The notes under the pieces: model-generated | What the model was told of the DNA's origin: nothing | Database searches by the model: none | Seen by the model: the letters and a program-made list of their open reading frames with translations, nothing else | Made by a program: the position numbers and the translations under genes | Origin: Adiantum capillus-veneris | Taxonomy: Eukaryota > Streptophyta > Polypodiopsida > Polypodiales > Pteridaceae | Direction of reading: 5' to 3' | Length of the DNA: 64,000 bases | Assembly: GCA_014529385.2 (NCBI GenBank) | Contig: CM043955.1 | Span: 149,997,640-150,061,639 of the forward strand | In this document: positions 32,850-43,759 of the stretch, piece after piece | Numbering within the stretch: the first letter of the stretch is position 1 | How the letters are laid out: every line of letters starts with the position of its first letter

Positions 32850-33790
32850 TTAGCTCTCACATGTTCTTTTTCTGACCCCCGAACCTTCTAAAGTAGCTGA
32901 GTGTTCTTCTAACTCATCTGTTGCATCGTAGTAGAGGTTTGAAAAGACTTGTTGAGCTTTCATCAAGTCCTTGGCTTCCTTAATTTCATCTTCAATGTGG
33001 AGGGTTGAAATCATTTGGATGGGAATTATGTCATAGCCGTCCTCATTGCAAAATTGAGTAGGCATAGATGTATTCCCACATACATCCATTGTCGCTAAAA
33101 TTTGAGTCCACTCAAATGGCTCAAACAAATGTTCTGGAAAGGGTTCCGTTACATAGGCTTTGTCTGTGCGATCCCTTTCTAAGATACATTCTTCTCTTTT
33201 TAAGCTCTTGTTTTCTGAAGCTCCACACATCCAAATGGGAGTGTCTTTGTTTAACCAAGAGGGAAGCTTAGTTTCAACCATAGAGGCTGAATCAAACTCT
33301 TGTATGGGCGTTTTCATGACATCTCTATAAGTGTGATCTTTTAGATTAACCCTTGTTATAGATCCCACTTGCTTCAAGTACAGATAGCTGTTTCTTGGAT
33401 AAGTTGTACCTGTCGCATGAAAGGTCTTCCCAATATGATTTTGTGATTGAGTTTCTTCCCAAAGTCTACTATGGAAAAGTGTGTTGATATTCAACCCCAC
33501 AGGAATTAACTATCACTTTTTATAGCAATCCTAAGGGTCTTTTGATATTTCCATCATCCAATTGCAATTCATTTGAGTTTGTCTAATGGTTGGCTGTCCC
33601 CAAGATTCCTATATTGCTTTTGTGGCTATGGCTATGCCTGCTCCACTATCCAGTATTTCCATGTCATTATATTTTATTGGAAGGGTGGTGTTTCCTTCTT
33701 CCCCTTCGTAATATTCTTCAACTTTCTTCATTGGAATAGATAGAATCTCTTTGTTGTCCATTTTTGTTTTTCAAATTTTTCAATTTTTTT
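32850..33790 (-). pseudogene. G3 protease and linker
   Basis: Around 33760-33610 the minus strand encodes an EEYYEGEEGNTTLPIKYND run leading into an intact aspartic-protease active-site triad (DSG, in LDSGAGIAIA). After stops and a frame change the 216-codon frame 33500-32850 contains KIILGRPFM-like residues near 33440, then YLYLKQVGSITRVNLKDHTYRDV and an acidic, variable linker. In the family this segment gives the retropepsin that cuts the Gag-Pol polyprotein and a spacer before RT. It is non-functional here because of the interruptions. Confidence 0.75.
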
Positions 33791-34100
33791 GCGATGAGCC
33801 CCGTTATCCCCACCTTCTCTAGGGTTTTTTGTAGATCATTTAATAAATATGGTCTGATTTTAACAGCTCTCCCAAAGTAAGAGTGCATTGGATGGGTGTA
33901 GACATGATTGAATGAATGTTGTCTACTTCTAGGGTTTGTTCTGCTCTTTTAATTGAGTGGTCTTGCACACTATGGATTCATATTCATTATCTCCCAAGTA
34001 AGAGGGTAATGTTTTCAAGGTCAATGGTTTCGACATTCCTGAAGCCTCAGATCCGCAATCCCCATACAAGGATTGTACATAGTGTACATCCATGTCCATT

Positions 34101-34816
34101 TCAGGAGGTAGGTTGTCTAACCAAACTTCCTCTATAGGAGCTGACTTTTGGAGTTAGGCTCCCATCATTGATCTCTCTAACTTTTTCCCATAAGTGTCCA
34201 CGCCAGTCTTCTTCTACGAATGGAATTCCGTCTAAGGAATCTTCGTTGTCCGGCACTATAAGTTCTGGCTCTTTTGTTTCAAGGTGGGGTTCTTCCACCA
34301 CTTCGGATTTTTCTTGATTGTCTCTCATCACAAGCTCCTCAGGTTTTGCCATACTTTCGAGCTTTGGTTTTTGTTTTTCCAGCATCTCTTGTGTGATTCT
34401 TACCAGATTTTGATAAGCTTCAAGCTTAGCTGCTTCCATGTCTGGAAAAGGATAGTTTTTCCATTTGTTTTCCATGTTTTGGCCTGCTTTTAGTCCTGCT
34501 TGGTAGGCTTCCAAGGCTGCATTAAGTCTCCTCAATTTCAGCCTTTTGTTTCCGCCTTCTCATCTCATATCTTTTGTTTCTGTTTCTTTTGGTCTTTTGA
34601 GATGGCAATTTTTGTATTCTCCAAATCATCAGAGGAGTTATGTTTCTTTTTCTTAGCTTGAGCTCTAGTGATTACTTTAATTGGAACAATCGGTTCACTC
34701 TCAGATGAGCTACTAGGTATCACTAAGACTACGTTTACTACTGTTTTACCCTTGTTTAAAGGATTTTTGGACAATCTTCTGGGAAGTGTCCTCCCTTTTT
34801 GCAACATTGTATGCAA
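34101..34816 (-). pseudogene. G3 gag-pol hinge region
   Basis: Two frames (34816-34565 and 34535-34101) encode lysine-rich and then acidic, helical protein (SEPIVPIKVITRAQAKKKKH; NAALEAYQAGLKAGQNMENK; EELVMRDNQEKSEVVEE). The position between the zinc knuckles and protease, and the charge pattern, fit the C-terminal Gag/Pol linker. No enzyme motif is seen. Confidence 0.5.
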
Positions 34817-35010
34817 TAAGCTTCAACTGGTTTGAGGTTCTTGTCAAGCTCTGGATATTCATTTTTCCAATGGTCATCTGCACCACAGTTATGACAGTTT
34901 CCCGTTCTTGGCTTAATCATGGGTCTTACCATAGGAGATCTAACACCTTGATTAGCTACATAATACATTGATGCGAGCTCTGGTGGAGCATAAGTCACAG
35001 GTTCTTCCAT
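34756..35010 (-). pseudogene. G3 nucleocapsid zinc knuckles
   Basis: A frame of 84 codons with two knuckle-like motifs. One is CHNCGADDHWKNEY, a CX2CX4HX4(Y), in which the last Cys is replaced. The other is CIQCCKKGGHFPEDC (CX2CX5HX4C). Paired knuckles bind genomic RNA during particle assembly. The upstream frame 35277-35032 is a Pro/Gln/Tyr-rich segment in the same reading frame. Confidence 0.8.
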
Positions 35011-35371
35011 TGGTGGTGGATGTGAATTATATCAATCTCCTTCTACCATTACTGTAGATGGACTAGGCTCACCATAGGGTGTAACAGGCACTAGTGCTTG
35101 TTCATCTATGAATCCCTCTGGATGCATGTACTTTATAGGCACTGCATTATGTCCTGGATACGGAGGTTGTTGACCCAACACGGGTTGAGGTCTTTCCATA
35201 CACATCGGTGGTCTTTGAGCTGGTTCCATGTTAAGATTGTATATGTACATGGGTTGTCCTTGTGGCCTCATGGTCACGTACTGAACATTCCCGTCATACT
35301 TTGGTCGGTAGTAGCACTCATTGGTCTCATGGTTGGTCCATTTTCCTTCGATTTCACACCACTTTTGGGGT

Positions 35372-36982
35372 CTAATTGGTTGGCTTTGTTGAGGTATCCC
35401 TTGCCATGGTCCCCCTCATAGGTGCTTTTTGCATGTTATTCATCATGTCATTCATCCTTTTGAGCATGCCTTCTATGGCTGAAAGTGATGCTACAACAGC
35501 CATTCCCACTTGTGCTGGTTTGGTGGATGTTGTTTTCTCACTTTGAGTATCCTTAGGGACATCTTCTTCATTGAAAATATCACAATTGTCTCCTAAGTCA
35601 ATAGCATCTGACACACACTCTTCTAGGGTTGTATGCTTCTTGCTATAGAGTATAGCATGAAGTTCTTTGTTCAGCAGTCCCTCTAGAAACAATGATACTA
35701 GTTGTCCTTCTGCAGGTATCTCTAGCCTTGGGCATCTGGCAATGTATTGTTTCATTCGAGTTGCACAATCCCTAATAAACTCACCTTGTTTCTGTTTAAA
35801 GCTCTAGATTTGGGCAACCGTATTGTGTTTGATCCCCATTTCGGAACAAGCAGCTACAAATCCTTGAGCTAATGTGTTCAAGTCCATGATTGACCTCGGT
35901 GGAATGTTTTGGAACCATGTCAATGCTTTTCTTCTAATGTCATTCCAAACCCCTCGAATTGAGTATGGAAATCGAATATGCGTTTTGCTCTTAGCACTTG
36001 CTTAAAACTTGCTAAGTGGTCATATGGATCCCCTAATCCATTGTATTTTCTGACCCATTTTTGAAAATCATCTGGTCTGACGCGTCTATTTGTTTCAACT
36101 CCCGGTCTCCTAGCAGTTGGTCCCATTCCAAGTCCTTCAAACCAGTCTGTTGGAAATAGTGACTCATGTAGCCCTGGACTAGCCTTAGTGTCACCCGATT
36201 TTCTACGTGATGAGGTGGTTTCTGGTTTCTTAACATTACTCTCAGAAGATCTCTCACGATGTTCAACTCTTGGAATAGTTTCTGGTCCTTGGCCCAATAT
36301 CCAATCCCTTATGGAATATCCTTGATATTTGGTTTGTTCTACCTTGTCAGGAGTCATCATAACAAAGTTATTATTATAACAATCCCTAACAGGTAGGTTG
36401 GTAGGTTTGTTGATCCCTTTTCTTTGATCTTGAAGATATAGATGATCTTTATGGGTGTTAGTTGTCCTGATTTGGCATTCGAAGTCCATAGAAGATCTTT
36501 TACGTTTCTATCCTCCCAACAATAGACTCCGATCCTAGGATTATCATTACTAAGCCGTTTCAAAGGCTTCAAATCAACTTGATCGTATCCCTCGAATTGT
36601 AGAGTTGGTGGTCCTTCTTTTGCGGCCATATCTGGAATGATGGTATTTACTTCTAATCCCCATTTGTCTATCACGTCAGGGTTTTCGACTTGTAAATACT
36701 GAGTCTCGTTTCTATCTATGTTCATTTTTCCTTGTTTGTTTGCCTTGATTTCCTCTTCAAACTCAATACTATGGTTATCAATGCAAATAGCATACTCTTC
36801 GTTAGGATCCAAGAAAACATGAACTCCATGGCGATTAGTCTTATAAAAAGAGAGTATATGCTTATAGTGCATTGTCGTTCCGGTTTTTGAGTGAGTCGAA
36901 TAAGAAGACATTTCGGATGTCGAATCAAAAAAAGTGTCTGAGACCTCTTTAGGGATAGTGTGCAAGGAATTCCTTGATTCAC
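35372..36982 (-). pseudogene. G3 gag, capsid region
   Basis: Three overlapping minus-strand frames follow one another by frame changes. 36965-36357 includes ETQYLQVENPDVIDKWGLEV. 36489-35920 has a Ser- and Pro-rich middle, then KWVRKYNGLGDPYDHLASFK. 35755-35372, with its upstream extension, contains ALTWFQNIPPRSI, then RMKQYIARCPRLEI and LVSLFLEGLLNKELH. WF-(x)n-SI followed by the helical block is the retrotransposon-gag (capsid) fold signature. The first residues are uncertain because the frame changes near 36970. Confidence 0.8.
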
Positions 36983-37312
36983 TCTTTCTTCGGTGGATAC
37001 TCTACTGGAGGTTTTTCCAAATATGCCCTGATTTCCTAATACACGACCAGATCTAAGGTTTATAAAGACTTGTGAAGCCCTGGATAGAGTACTTACCTTT
37101 GGATTGTTGACTTGTTGTCAATTTCTTCCACTTGACTGAATTGCACGTTCTGTCAAGCTACCAATTCCTCATCTGCAACCTGATTCCTGTACAAATTTGA
37201 TCAAGTTAGCTATTCTTTCACAAAGACAATATAGTTTTTGTTAGCTATTATGATTGGTCTATATGTATCACTGCAAATCGAGCTAATTGAGTCAGTAATT
37301 ACAATTTTCAAA

Positions 37313-37616
37313 CTCGACTTTGGTAAAAATCAAAGGACTAATCTATAACTCAAAAATTGAGTGAACATGTACCAATTTGGATCCGATTGAACCCAAAATT
37401 TCCCGGTGGCCTTGTATTATGTTAGTCTAACATTGTACAAGCTCAAAAGTCAAAATTGGTATCTCTCGACTTTGGTAAAAATCAAAGGACTAATCTATAA
37501 CTCAAAAATTGAGTGAACATGTACCAATTTGGATCCGATTGAACCCAAAATTTCCCGGTGGCCTTGTATTATGTTGGTCTAACACTGTACAAGCTCAAAA
37601 GTCAAAATTGGTATCT
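37313..37616. repeat. Tandem duplication, 152-bp unit
   Basis: Two head-to-tail copies, 37313-37464 and 37465-37616, with only about two differences (GTTAGTC/GTTGGTC; ACATTG/ACACTG). It is a recent duplication in the G3 leader, next to array A. Confidence 0.97.
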
Positions 37617-37629
37617 CTCTGTAGCAGTA

Positions 37630-38496
37630 GTATATAATCACGATTATTTACTTTTGTCAGTTTTTTCCATTTTTTGGCTTGATTTGCCAAGTGTACAACC
37701 TGTTAAGGGCCCTAGAAAAGTTTCAACAAGTTTGGACAAAATCTGTTCAAGTTTATCAACTGTTTCGTGTTCGCATACTCTGATTTCAAGAATCTGGCAT
37801 AAGTCTCACTTTTGTGATCAAAATTTCACCAAAATTGATTTGTGTGGTCTACTTGATATGCTTGACCTTGTGGTATGTCCAAATATGCAAGATTGTCAAT
37901 TTTTGAAGCAGATGTAAATAATCGCGATTATTTACTCTGGCTAATTTTTGCAAGTTTTTTGTCCCAATCTTGACACAGATCTGTTAAGCACTTCAACTTA
38001 AAATCTCTAGCCAAGTTTCATCAAGTTAGGACTATTTTTAGTCAAATGGTCATCAGTTTTTTGTCCGTAGACTGACTTTGCAATTTTGGCCACAAATTTC
38101 AATCCAATGACCCAAATCTTATCAAATTTGATTTGTGGGCTTATTACGACATGGTAAAACTAGTGGTATGCTAACTTAGTCAAAAAATTTGAAAAATGGA
38201 GCAGATATTAATTATCACGATTATTTACAACTGGAAACTTTTTGCATCTTTTTGGTCAATTATCACATCAATATAAGCCTATGAATCAAATTTCATCAAG
38301 TTTGGACTATTTTTTTCCAAATTTACACTCAACTCTTCGAAAGTCAGTACAAACTTTGGTTTTTTTCCAATTTTTTGCCAGTTTGGTTATCCAAATTTTT
38401 TGTGCCTTTACAAAAGTTGTTTGTACACATGCAATGAGTCATTGGTATCAACCTTGGTCCAATTTGAGCTGAAAGTAAATAATCGTGATTATTTAC
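37630..38496. repeat. Palindrome-bearing tandem repeats, ~280 bp (array A)
   Basis: A 22-bp palindrome, GTAAATAATCG followed by its reverse complement, is perfect at 37914-37935 and nearly perfect at 37630-37651, 38207-38228 and 38475-38496. Spacings are 284, 293 and 268 bp. Sequence between palindromes is recognisably related (for example CAAGTTTCATCAAGTT, GATTTGTG(T/G)G). A decayed fifth half-site is near 38611, and an ATAATCGCGATT core recurs at 42603. The array is in the G3 leader between primer site and gag. Confidence 0.9.
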
Positions 38497-39188
38497 TTTA
38501 TGCCCAAAATGAACAATTTTTTGCACTTTTTTCATGGACAGTCTTTTCATGAGTTATTTTAAGCCTATGAATCAAGTCAAAACTTAATTTGGCCTAAAAT
38601 GTCAAGAACAAGTAAATAATATGAGTTTTCGCAAACTCTTGAAATTTTTACCTCGAAGTGTCCTTTAGCTTACCCACTGGTTCATACAAATTTTAAGCAT
38701 ACTCTCCAGTCGGATAGAGTTGTTTGGAGTCTTTTTGTGCTATTTCTAGCCGTAGACCTAAATTTTGTACTTCAAATAACAACTCACAATGATTCTTTCG
38801 GAGAGAGAAATGTCCTGAAATCCACCTCGGATCCTACTTACCCTACTCCTAGATTCTCATGCAATGGGGTTGTGGAAAGTGTCCACAACACTCGTTTTCT
38901 TGTTTTTTATGGTTTCTTGAGCATTGATCTTAAGACTTGTTTCGTTTATCAACCATACTCAAGATCGTAGTCTAATTCTACAATCTTACAATCCTAAAGG
39001 CACTCGACAAGTATGATTACTTCCAAGCTACCTCTACACAGTAAAAAAGAACAATCTTAAGCTATGTGATTGCTAAAAAGAAAGTTTTTACTCTAGGAGA
39101 TCCTAGAGGAAGTTAAAGGATAACTTCACAAGACACTCATGTTTTTTCCTAGTTTAGGTCTCTTCGATCTCCGGCAGTAGCCTCAAAT

Positions 39189-39644
39189 GTGGGACATGTG
39201 TCTAACCTCACTATCCTATCTTATTGCAGATTTAGCGAGAACCACGATTAATTGTCAATCCATGGGACGAAGCTGACTCAACTAGTGCATAGAGGCTACA
39301 AGAGGTTGTCAATCTCTCGGGAGGGAGTAGGAAGTGCGAGAAGGAGAGAAGTGAGCGTTGTTAGCTCACGCTGTGTATTTCACTATCCAAAACTTGCCAA
39401 TAACTTAAAAAATTGGCTTTTATACCTTAGCCAAGGTTTTTGGTGGTTAGAAATAATAATATGGGAGCTCTGCCAAATATGGGTAATGATAGGTTGATAC
39501 AATCTCGAAGCTTGTAGCCTCGGCTCATCAATTACAAGGTTTATCCAAAAAATAGGAGTTACAATATTCTCGAGTTATAAAAAATAATAAGTGTTTTTAC
39601 AATAAGAGCTTTGAAAAATGGTATCCGTGTTAGCTTGCTGCTAG
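39189..39644 (-). repeat. Large inverted repeat, left arm
   Basis: Its reverse complement matches 42039-42951 with roughly 90% identity by eye, except that the right arm has ~455 bp extra at 42367-42823. The arm contains (minus sense) CTTGGCTAAGGTATAAAAGCC, a TATA box, followed by a CT-rich, start-site-like stretch, so both arms look like promoter/LTR sequence pointing outward from the spacer. Confidence 0.9.
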
Positions 39645-40136
39645 TGTGTATTTAGAGCATTCTTTTTTGAAAATTTATCTTTCCATTTCATTTACACTTT
39701 AGCAGTGAAGCAACTAGAGATGGGGTTTAGTGGTTGGTAGAGTCTAGAGGTCGAGAACTTGCTAGATCTATTCTCGATAGGTAAAGAGAGTCGTGAGTGA
39801 GATAGCCAAAAGCATTTCATTCTTCGATTTCTTATTACTTTCAGAGTGCTATATTTGTTACGAACTTTTTATGCATTGTTTTGTTTGTTTTTCTCCTTAG
39901 TTTCATTTCAGTAGGAGTAGGGTAAGTAGAAACTACCACTATCATATTTGGACTGAAAGATCATGGTAAAAATGGTTAAAAATCATATTTTGGACAAAAT
40001 GACCACAAACTCTAAAAAAATGAAGAATTGATAAATAGAACTCAAAAGTTGATATCAACCCAAAAGTACGTGCAAAAAGGGGACAACCAAGCTACAGAGA
40101 GTGAATCTAGAAAGTTTCATGCAATTTGGTGCAGGA

Positions 40137-41555
40137 AGATCAATGGCGATCCATGTCCCCCTGTGACAATTTGAGAAGACATTGATACCATTGGGTTCAA
40201 TGTGGTTCCACATCACTGAATATACAATTTTGGTGAGAAATTGACACTGGGAACTCACTCATATCAAGAAATTGGGCAAAAGACAAAACAACCTTGAAAA
40301 TTGACCAAAACTTGGGCCTTTTTTACTTTTGAGATCCAAATCCAAAAATAAATGAAAATCTGACATTCAAAGAGTGCAGGCATACAACTGACCAAATTTC
40401 ATGCTCATATGTGGTCAAACATGGATCACGATCCATGTACTTTTTCACCATATGGGGATAATATTGGACCATTGACATCATTTGGGACAACTTTCCCAAA
40501 AGGCACTAGAGCAAAAAACTGGAAAAAGTTAGTCAAAAGTGAGAAACTAGTCAAAAATCGCAGGGCAGACAAATTTTTTTTCTTTTGATTGACAAAAAGT
40601 TTTCCAATTCCAAAAGTAAGCGGTGGAGTAGACTAGTGATACTACAAGTAATCGTCAAGCCAAATTTGGTGTTCATATCTGACGAAACATGGATTGCAAT
40701 CCATGTACCTCATTAAGATTTTTGGCTGAAATTTTGAGCAGTAGGTACTTGAGACATAGACAAACATTTTTCTCAGAAGAAGCATTGCCAAAAAAGTTGA
40801 AAAAAGCAGTCAAAAGAGCCAAAAACTGAAGATTGTCAAAAACTGTCACAACAAACTAAAGATTTCCTTTTTGGTTGGTTAAAACTGATCCAAATTCAAA
40901 AAAAAAAAAAGGGAGAAATCTACAAACATCATAAGCTATCAGCTCACCAAATCCCAAGTCCAGAGGTGAAAAAACATGGATCGTGATCCATGTACCTCAT
41001 GTGAATTTTTGTGCAAAAACTATACCAACCTATATCAGAGACCATTGTGAACAAAACATCCAAAAGGAGGGTTGCAAAAAAAGTTCAAAAAGTGGGTCAA
41101 AAAGGCCAAAAACACTTCAAAGTGAAAAACTACCAAAACAGACCTAAGGATTGACTTTTGACTGACCTAATCAAGTCCAAACTACACAAAAACCTTATAG
41201 CTAGCATCAAGGAACCAAGGGCAAGCTGTGTGACAAGTTTCAATAGATTCTAACACAAGGGTACATGGATCACGATCCATGTCTCCCTATCACAGACTGA
41301 GACAACACTTGTACCATAGCTAGAGCAGGTTACAAGGAGCCTAGTGGTCTTTTCAAAACTAAATTTGGATATCAAAAACCAAGTCAAAAGCCCAAAATTA
41401 TCAAACATTCCGAGCAAGTGCTAGAATTGACCTAATTTTCAACCTAGAGAACCAAATCCAAAACACATTAATACCATACCATCTATTAATCATGTTGATC
41501 TTGATGGTACCAAGAAAAGTCAATTTAGCCTCCAAACATGGATCGCAATCTATGT
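40137..41555. repeat. Palindrome-bearing tandem repeats, ~280 bp (array B)
   Basis: The 20-bp palindrome ACATGGAT(C/T)(A/G) with its complementary half occurs at 40419-40438, 40687-40706 (perfect, central TTGCAA), 40974-40993, 41263-41282 and 41536-41555 (one arm base changed). A half-site is at 40147-40156. Spacing is 268-289 bp. Most copies are followed by AC, then CTCAT/CCC-type sequence, and intervening DNA repeats phrases such as GTCAAAA and CCAAAA. The array fills the spacer of the large inverted repeat. Confidence 0.93.
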
Positions 41556-42038
41556 ACCCATGGAGACAACTTGACCTAAAAGTTCCGGATCAATAGTGTA
41601 CACATATTGCATGAGCCAGAGCAAGCAGGCACCCCTTGGATGTCATTCCTCGAGGGTAACAAAGGTTTGTGCTATGATCTCAGTGGCCAACCTTCCGAAG
41701 AAGTCCTCTATGGCTTCTACGCTAGATGTTTGTTTTTACCTTCTCACAATATGTTGGCGTTTGAGGAAGCGTTCTACACAGGGTTCCTCACTTGGTGAAC
41801 GAAAACATTTGGGCCAGTGAGATCGCAAACCTGACATCACGAATTGTAGGCTACTCAGTAGGAGCTGAAAAATCGAGTCACTATGCAGTTCTTGCAAGTG
41901 CCAGATAAAGAGAGGAAAATCAGATACCAAAACGTACTAAATGCGCTTAAAGACCACCTCACCAACCGTCAACTTGAAGACTGCTTTAGCCCATAAAGCT
42001 GTGTCAAGGGACAACACATGCGAGGAGGGGGGGAATAT

Positions 42039-42951
42039 TAGCAGCAAGCAAACACGGATACCATTTTTTGGAGCTCTTATTGTAAAAACACTTATTATTT
42101 TTTATAAATTGCGAATATTATAACTCTTATTTTTTGGATAAACCTTGTAATTGATGAGCCAGGGCTACAAGCTTCCAGATTGTATCAACCTATCATTACC
42201 CATCTTTGGTAGTGGTCCTATATTATTAGTTTTGACCACCAAAAACCTTGGCTAAGGTATAAAAGCCAATTTTTGTAAGTTATTTGCAAGTTTTGGATAA
42301 TGAAATACACAGTGTGAGCTAATGGCGCTCACTTCTCTCCTTCTCGCGCTTCCTACTCCCTCCCCGGTTGTCACATTGCAGTCGCGTTTGTTGCATTGCA
42401 ATCGCAGGTAAGAGCTCTATACATTGACGTAAACACATCACAATATTTTGTAGCTTTTGGCATCGCCGATAATTTCATCATAAGTAGGAATTTACACTTC
42501 AAAATAAAAAACTAAGCATAGGTGGGGTATTGGGGGATCATTGCTAAGCATTTAGGTGCATTCTGGGTCGAAACAGAGAAGGTCAAAAATCCACTACTAT
42601 CAATAATCGCGATTTTGGCACTTGACCGAAAGTGGGGTTTGAGACCATAAGCATGTGTGCTTAAGTCTTATAAACTTGTCCTAGAAGTTTCATTACGTTT
42701 GGATGTCATTTGATGCTCTAACAAACAAATGTGATTTGTTTGTCGATGAGTGATTGGCTTTTGGTGATTTCAGTCACTTGAGTGTATCTTGAGTTAGATT
42801 TGACTTGTTTGTTGTTTTCCAAAAGATTGACAACCTCTTGTAGCCTCTATGCATTAGTCGAGTCAGCTTCGTCCCATGGATTGACAATTAATCGTGGTTC
42901 TCGCTAAATCTGCAATAAGATAGGATAGTGAGGTTAGACACACATCCCACA
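42039..42951 (+). repeat. Large inverted repeat, right arm
   Basis: Matches the reverse complement of 39189-39644 in two blocks, 42039-42366 and 42824-42951. The plus strand carries CTTGGCTAAGGTATAAAAGCC (TATA box at about 42255) and GCTCACTTCTCTCCTTCTCG. The ~455 bp between blocks is absent from the left arm: either an insertion here or a deletion there. Confidence 0.9.
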
Positions 42952-42973
42952 GTCACTCACCATTTAAGGATCA

Positions 42974-42993
42974 TTCCCCGACAATAGCACCAA
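42974..42993 (-). other. Primer-site-like sequence of G3
   Basis: The minus strand reads TTGGTGCTATTGTCGGGGAA directly after the LTR terminus ...GCTAACA (42994). It resembles the TTGGCGCCGTTGCCGGGGA-type sequence found at this position in many Tat-lineage elements, agreeing with the lineage suggested by RT. Confidence 0.65.
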
Positions 42994-43700
42994 TGTTAGC
43001 GGGTTGACATGATGGATGTATGTAGCATAGCTATCTAACACTAACATAATGTCGATACTCAGGAAAGTGACTCGGATGGGGCACAGAGGCTCTTTGAAAT
43101 TGTGAACCTAACAAGAAAACATCACAAGTCAACAAGCAAGTCACCACTCAATGATTGGAAAATCTACCTATATCCTTTCTCAACACTCTCAGTCATCACA
43201 CCATTCCAGCACCGGAACGGACTCGAAATGCAACAAGACTTTAGGAGGAGGTCTAAGACACCTAGGGGGGCACTATCCTACCAAGTTTGATTGCAATCCG
43301 ACAAGGTACCAACATCACAATGATCAAGGTCTTAAAAATTGCAACAAAACTATTTAAAAAGATTTCCCTATGGTCTAGGAAGAGTCTCATATGGTAAAAA
43401 CATAAAAATACAGCGATTTAAGCACTCAAATTCGAAGATTAGGCTCACCAATGTGTAATCGCGAACCTCAACAAAACTGACAATGCTTACACTTATTTGA
43501 AAGAGCATGGAAAGAGAAACACAATGCAAGTTTTGGAATTGAAAACGGATCACCCAATCATTAGAAAAGTTGATTACAAGTTGGAGCTTTGTGGTCGCTT
43601 GAATGTACATACAATAGACCTCTTTCTTCTTCAAAAGATAAGCCTCCTTTCGCATTGAAGTTATTGACTTTTATACCTAGGGTTTTCTAAAATGGCTAGT
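42994..43700 (-). mobile_element. 5' LTR of G3 (outer edge uncertain)
   Basis: The 3' terminus is at 42994 (minus-strand ...CTAACA) beside the primer-like site. Its last ~140 bp recur at 30272-30420, as expected of paired LTRs. A TATA box in element sense (GGTATAAAAGTC, at 43668-43675) lies ~670 bp from the terminus. The outer edge was not identified; it may reach ~43.9 kb. Confidence 0.6.
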
Positions 43701-43759
43701 GGCCAGCTCACATGGGCCTTATAATCATTACAAAAGAATTACATCTAAGGGAATTGATT

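Noticed and set aside
35098-35421. 107-codon plus-strand frame
   Set aside because: Shadow of the G3 gag coding sequence on the opposite strand.
40137-41555. CRISPR-like array (short repeat, regular spacing)
   Set aside because: Spacers are ~260 bp and related to each other, repeats are palindromic, no cas genes exist and the DNA is a plant's.
39189-42951. Interpretation as a DNA transposon with long TIRs
   Set aside because: No target duplication or transposase is seen, and the arms carry TATA promoters typical of LTRs; kept only as an inverted repeat.
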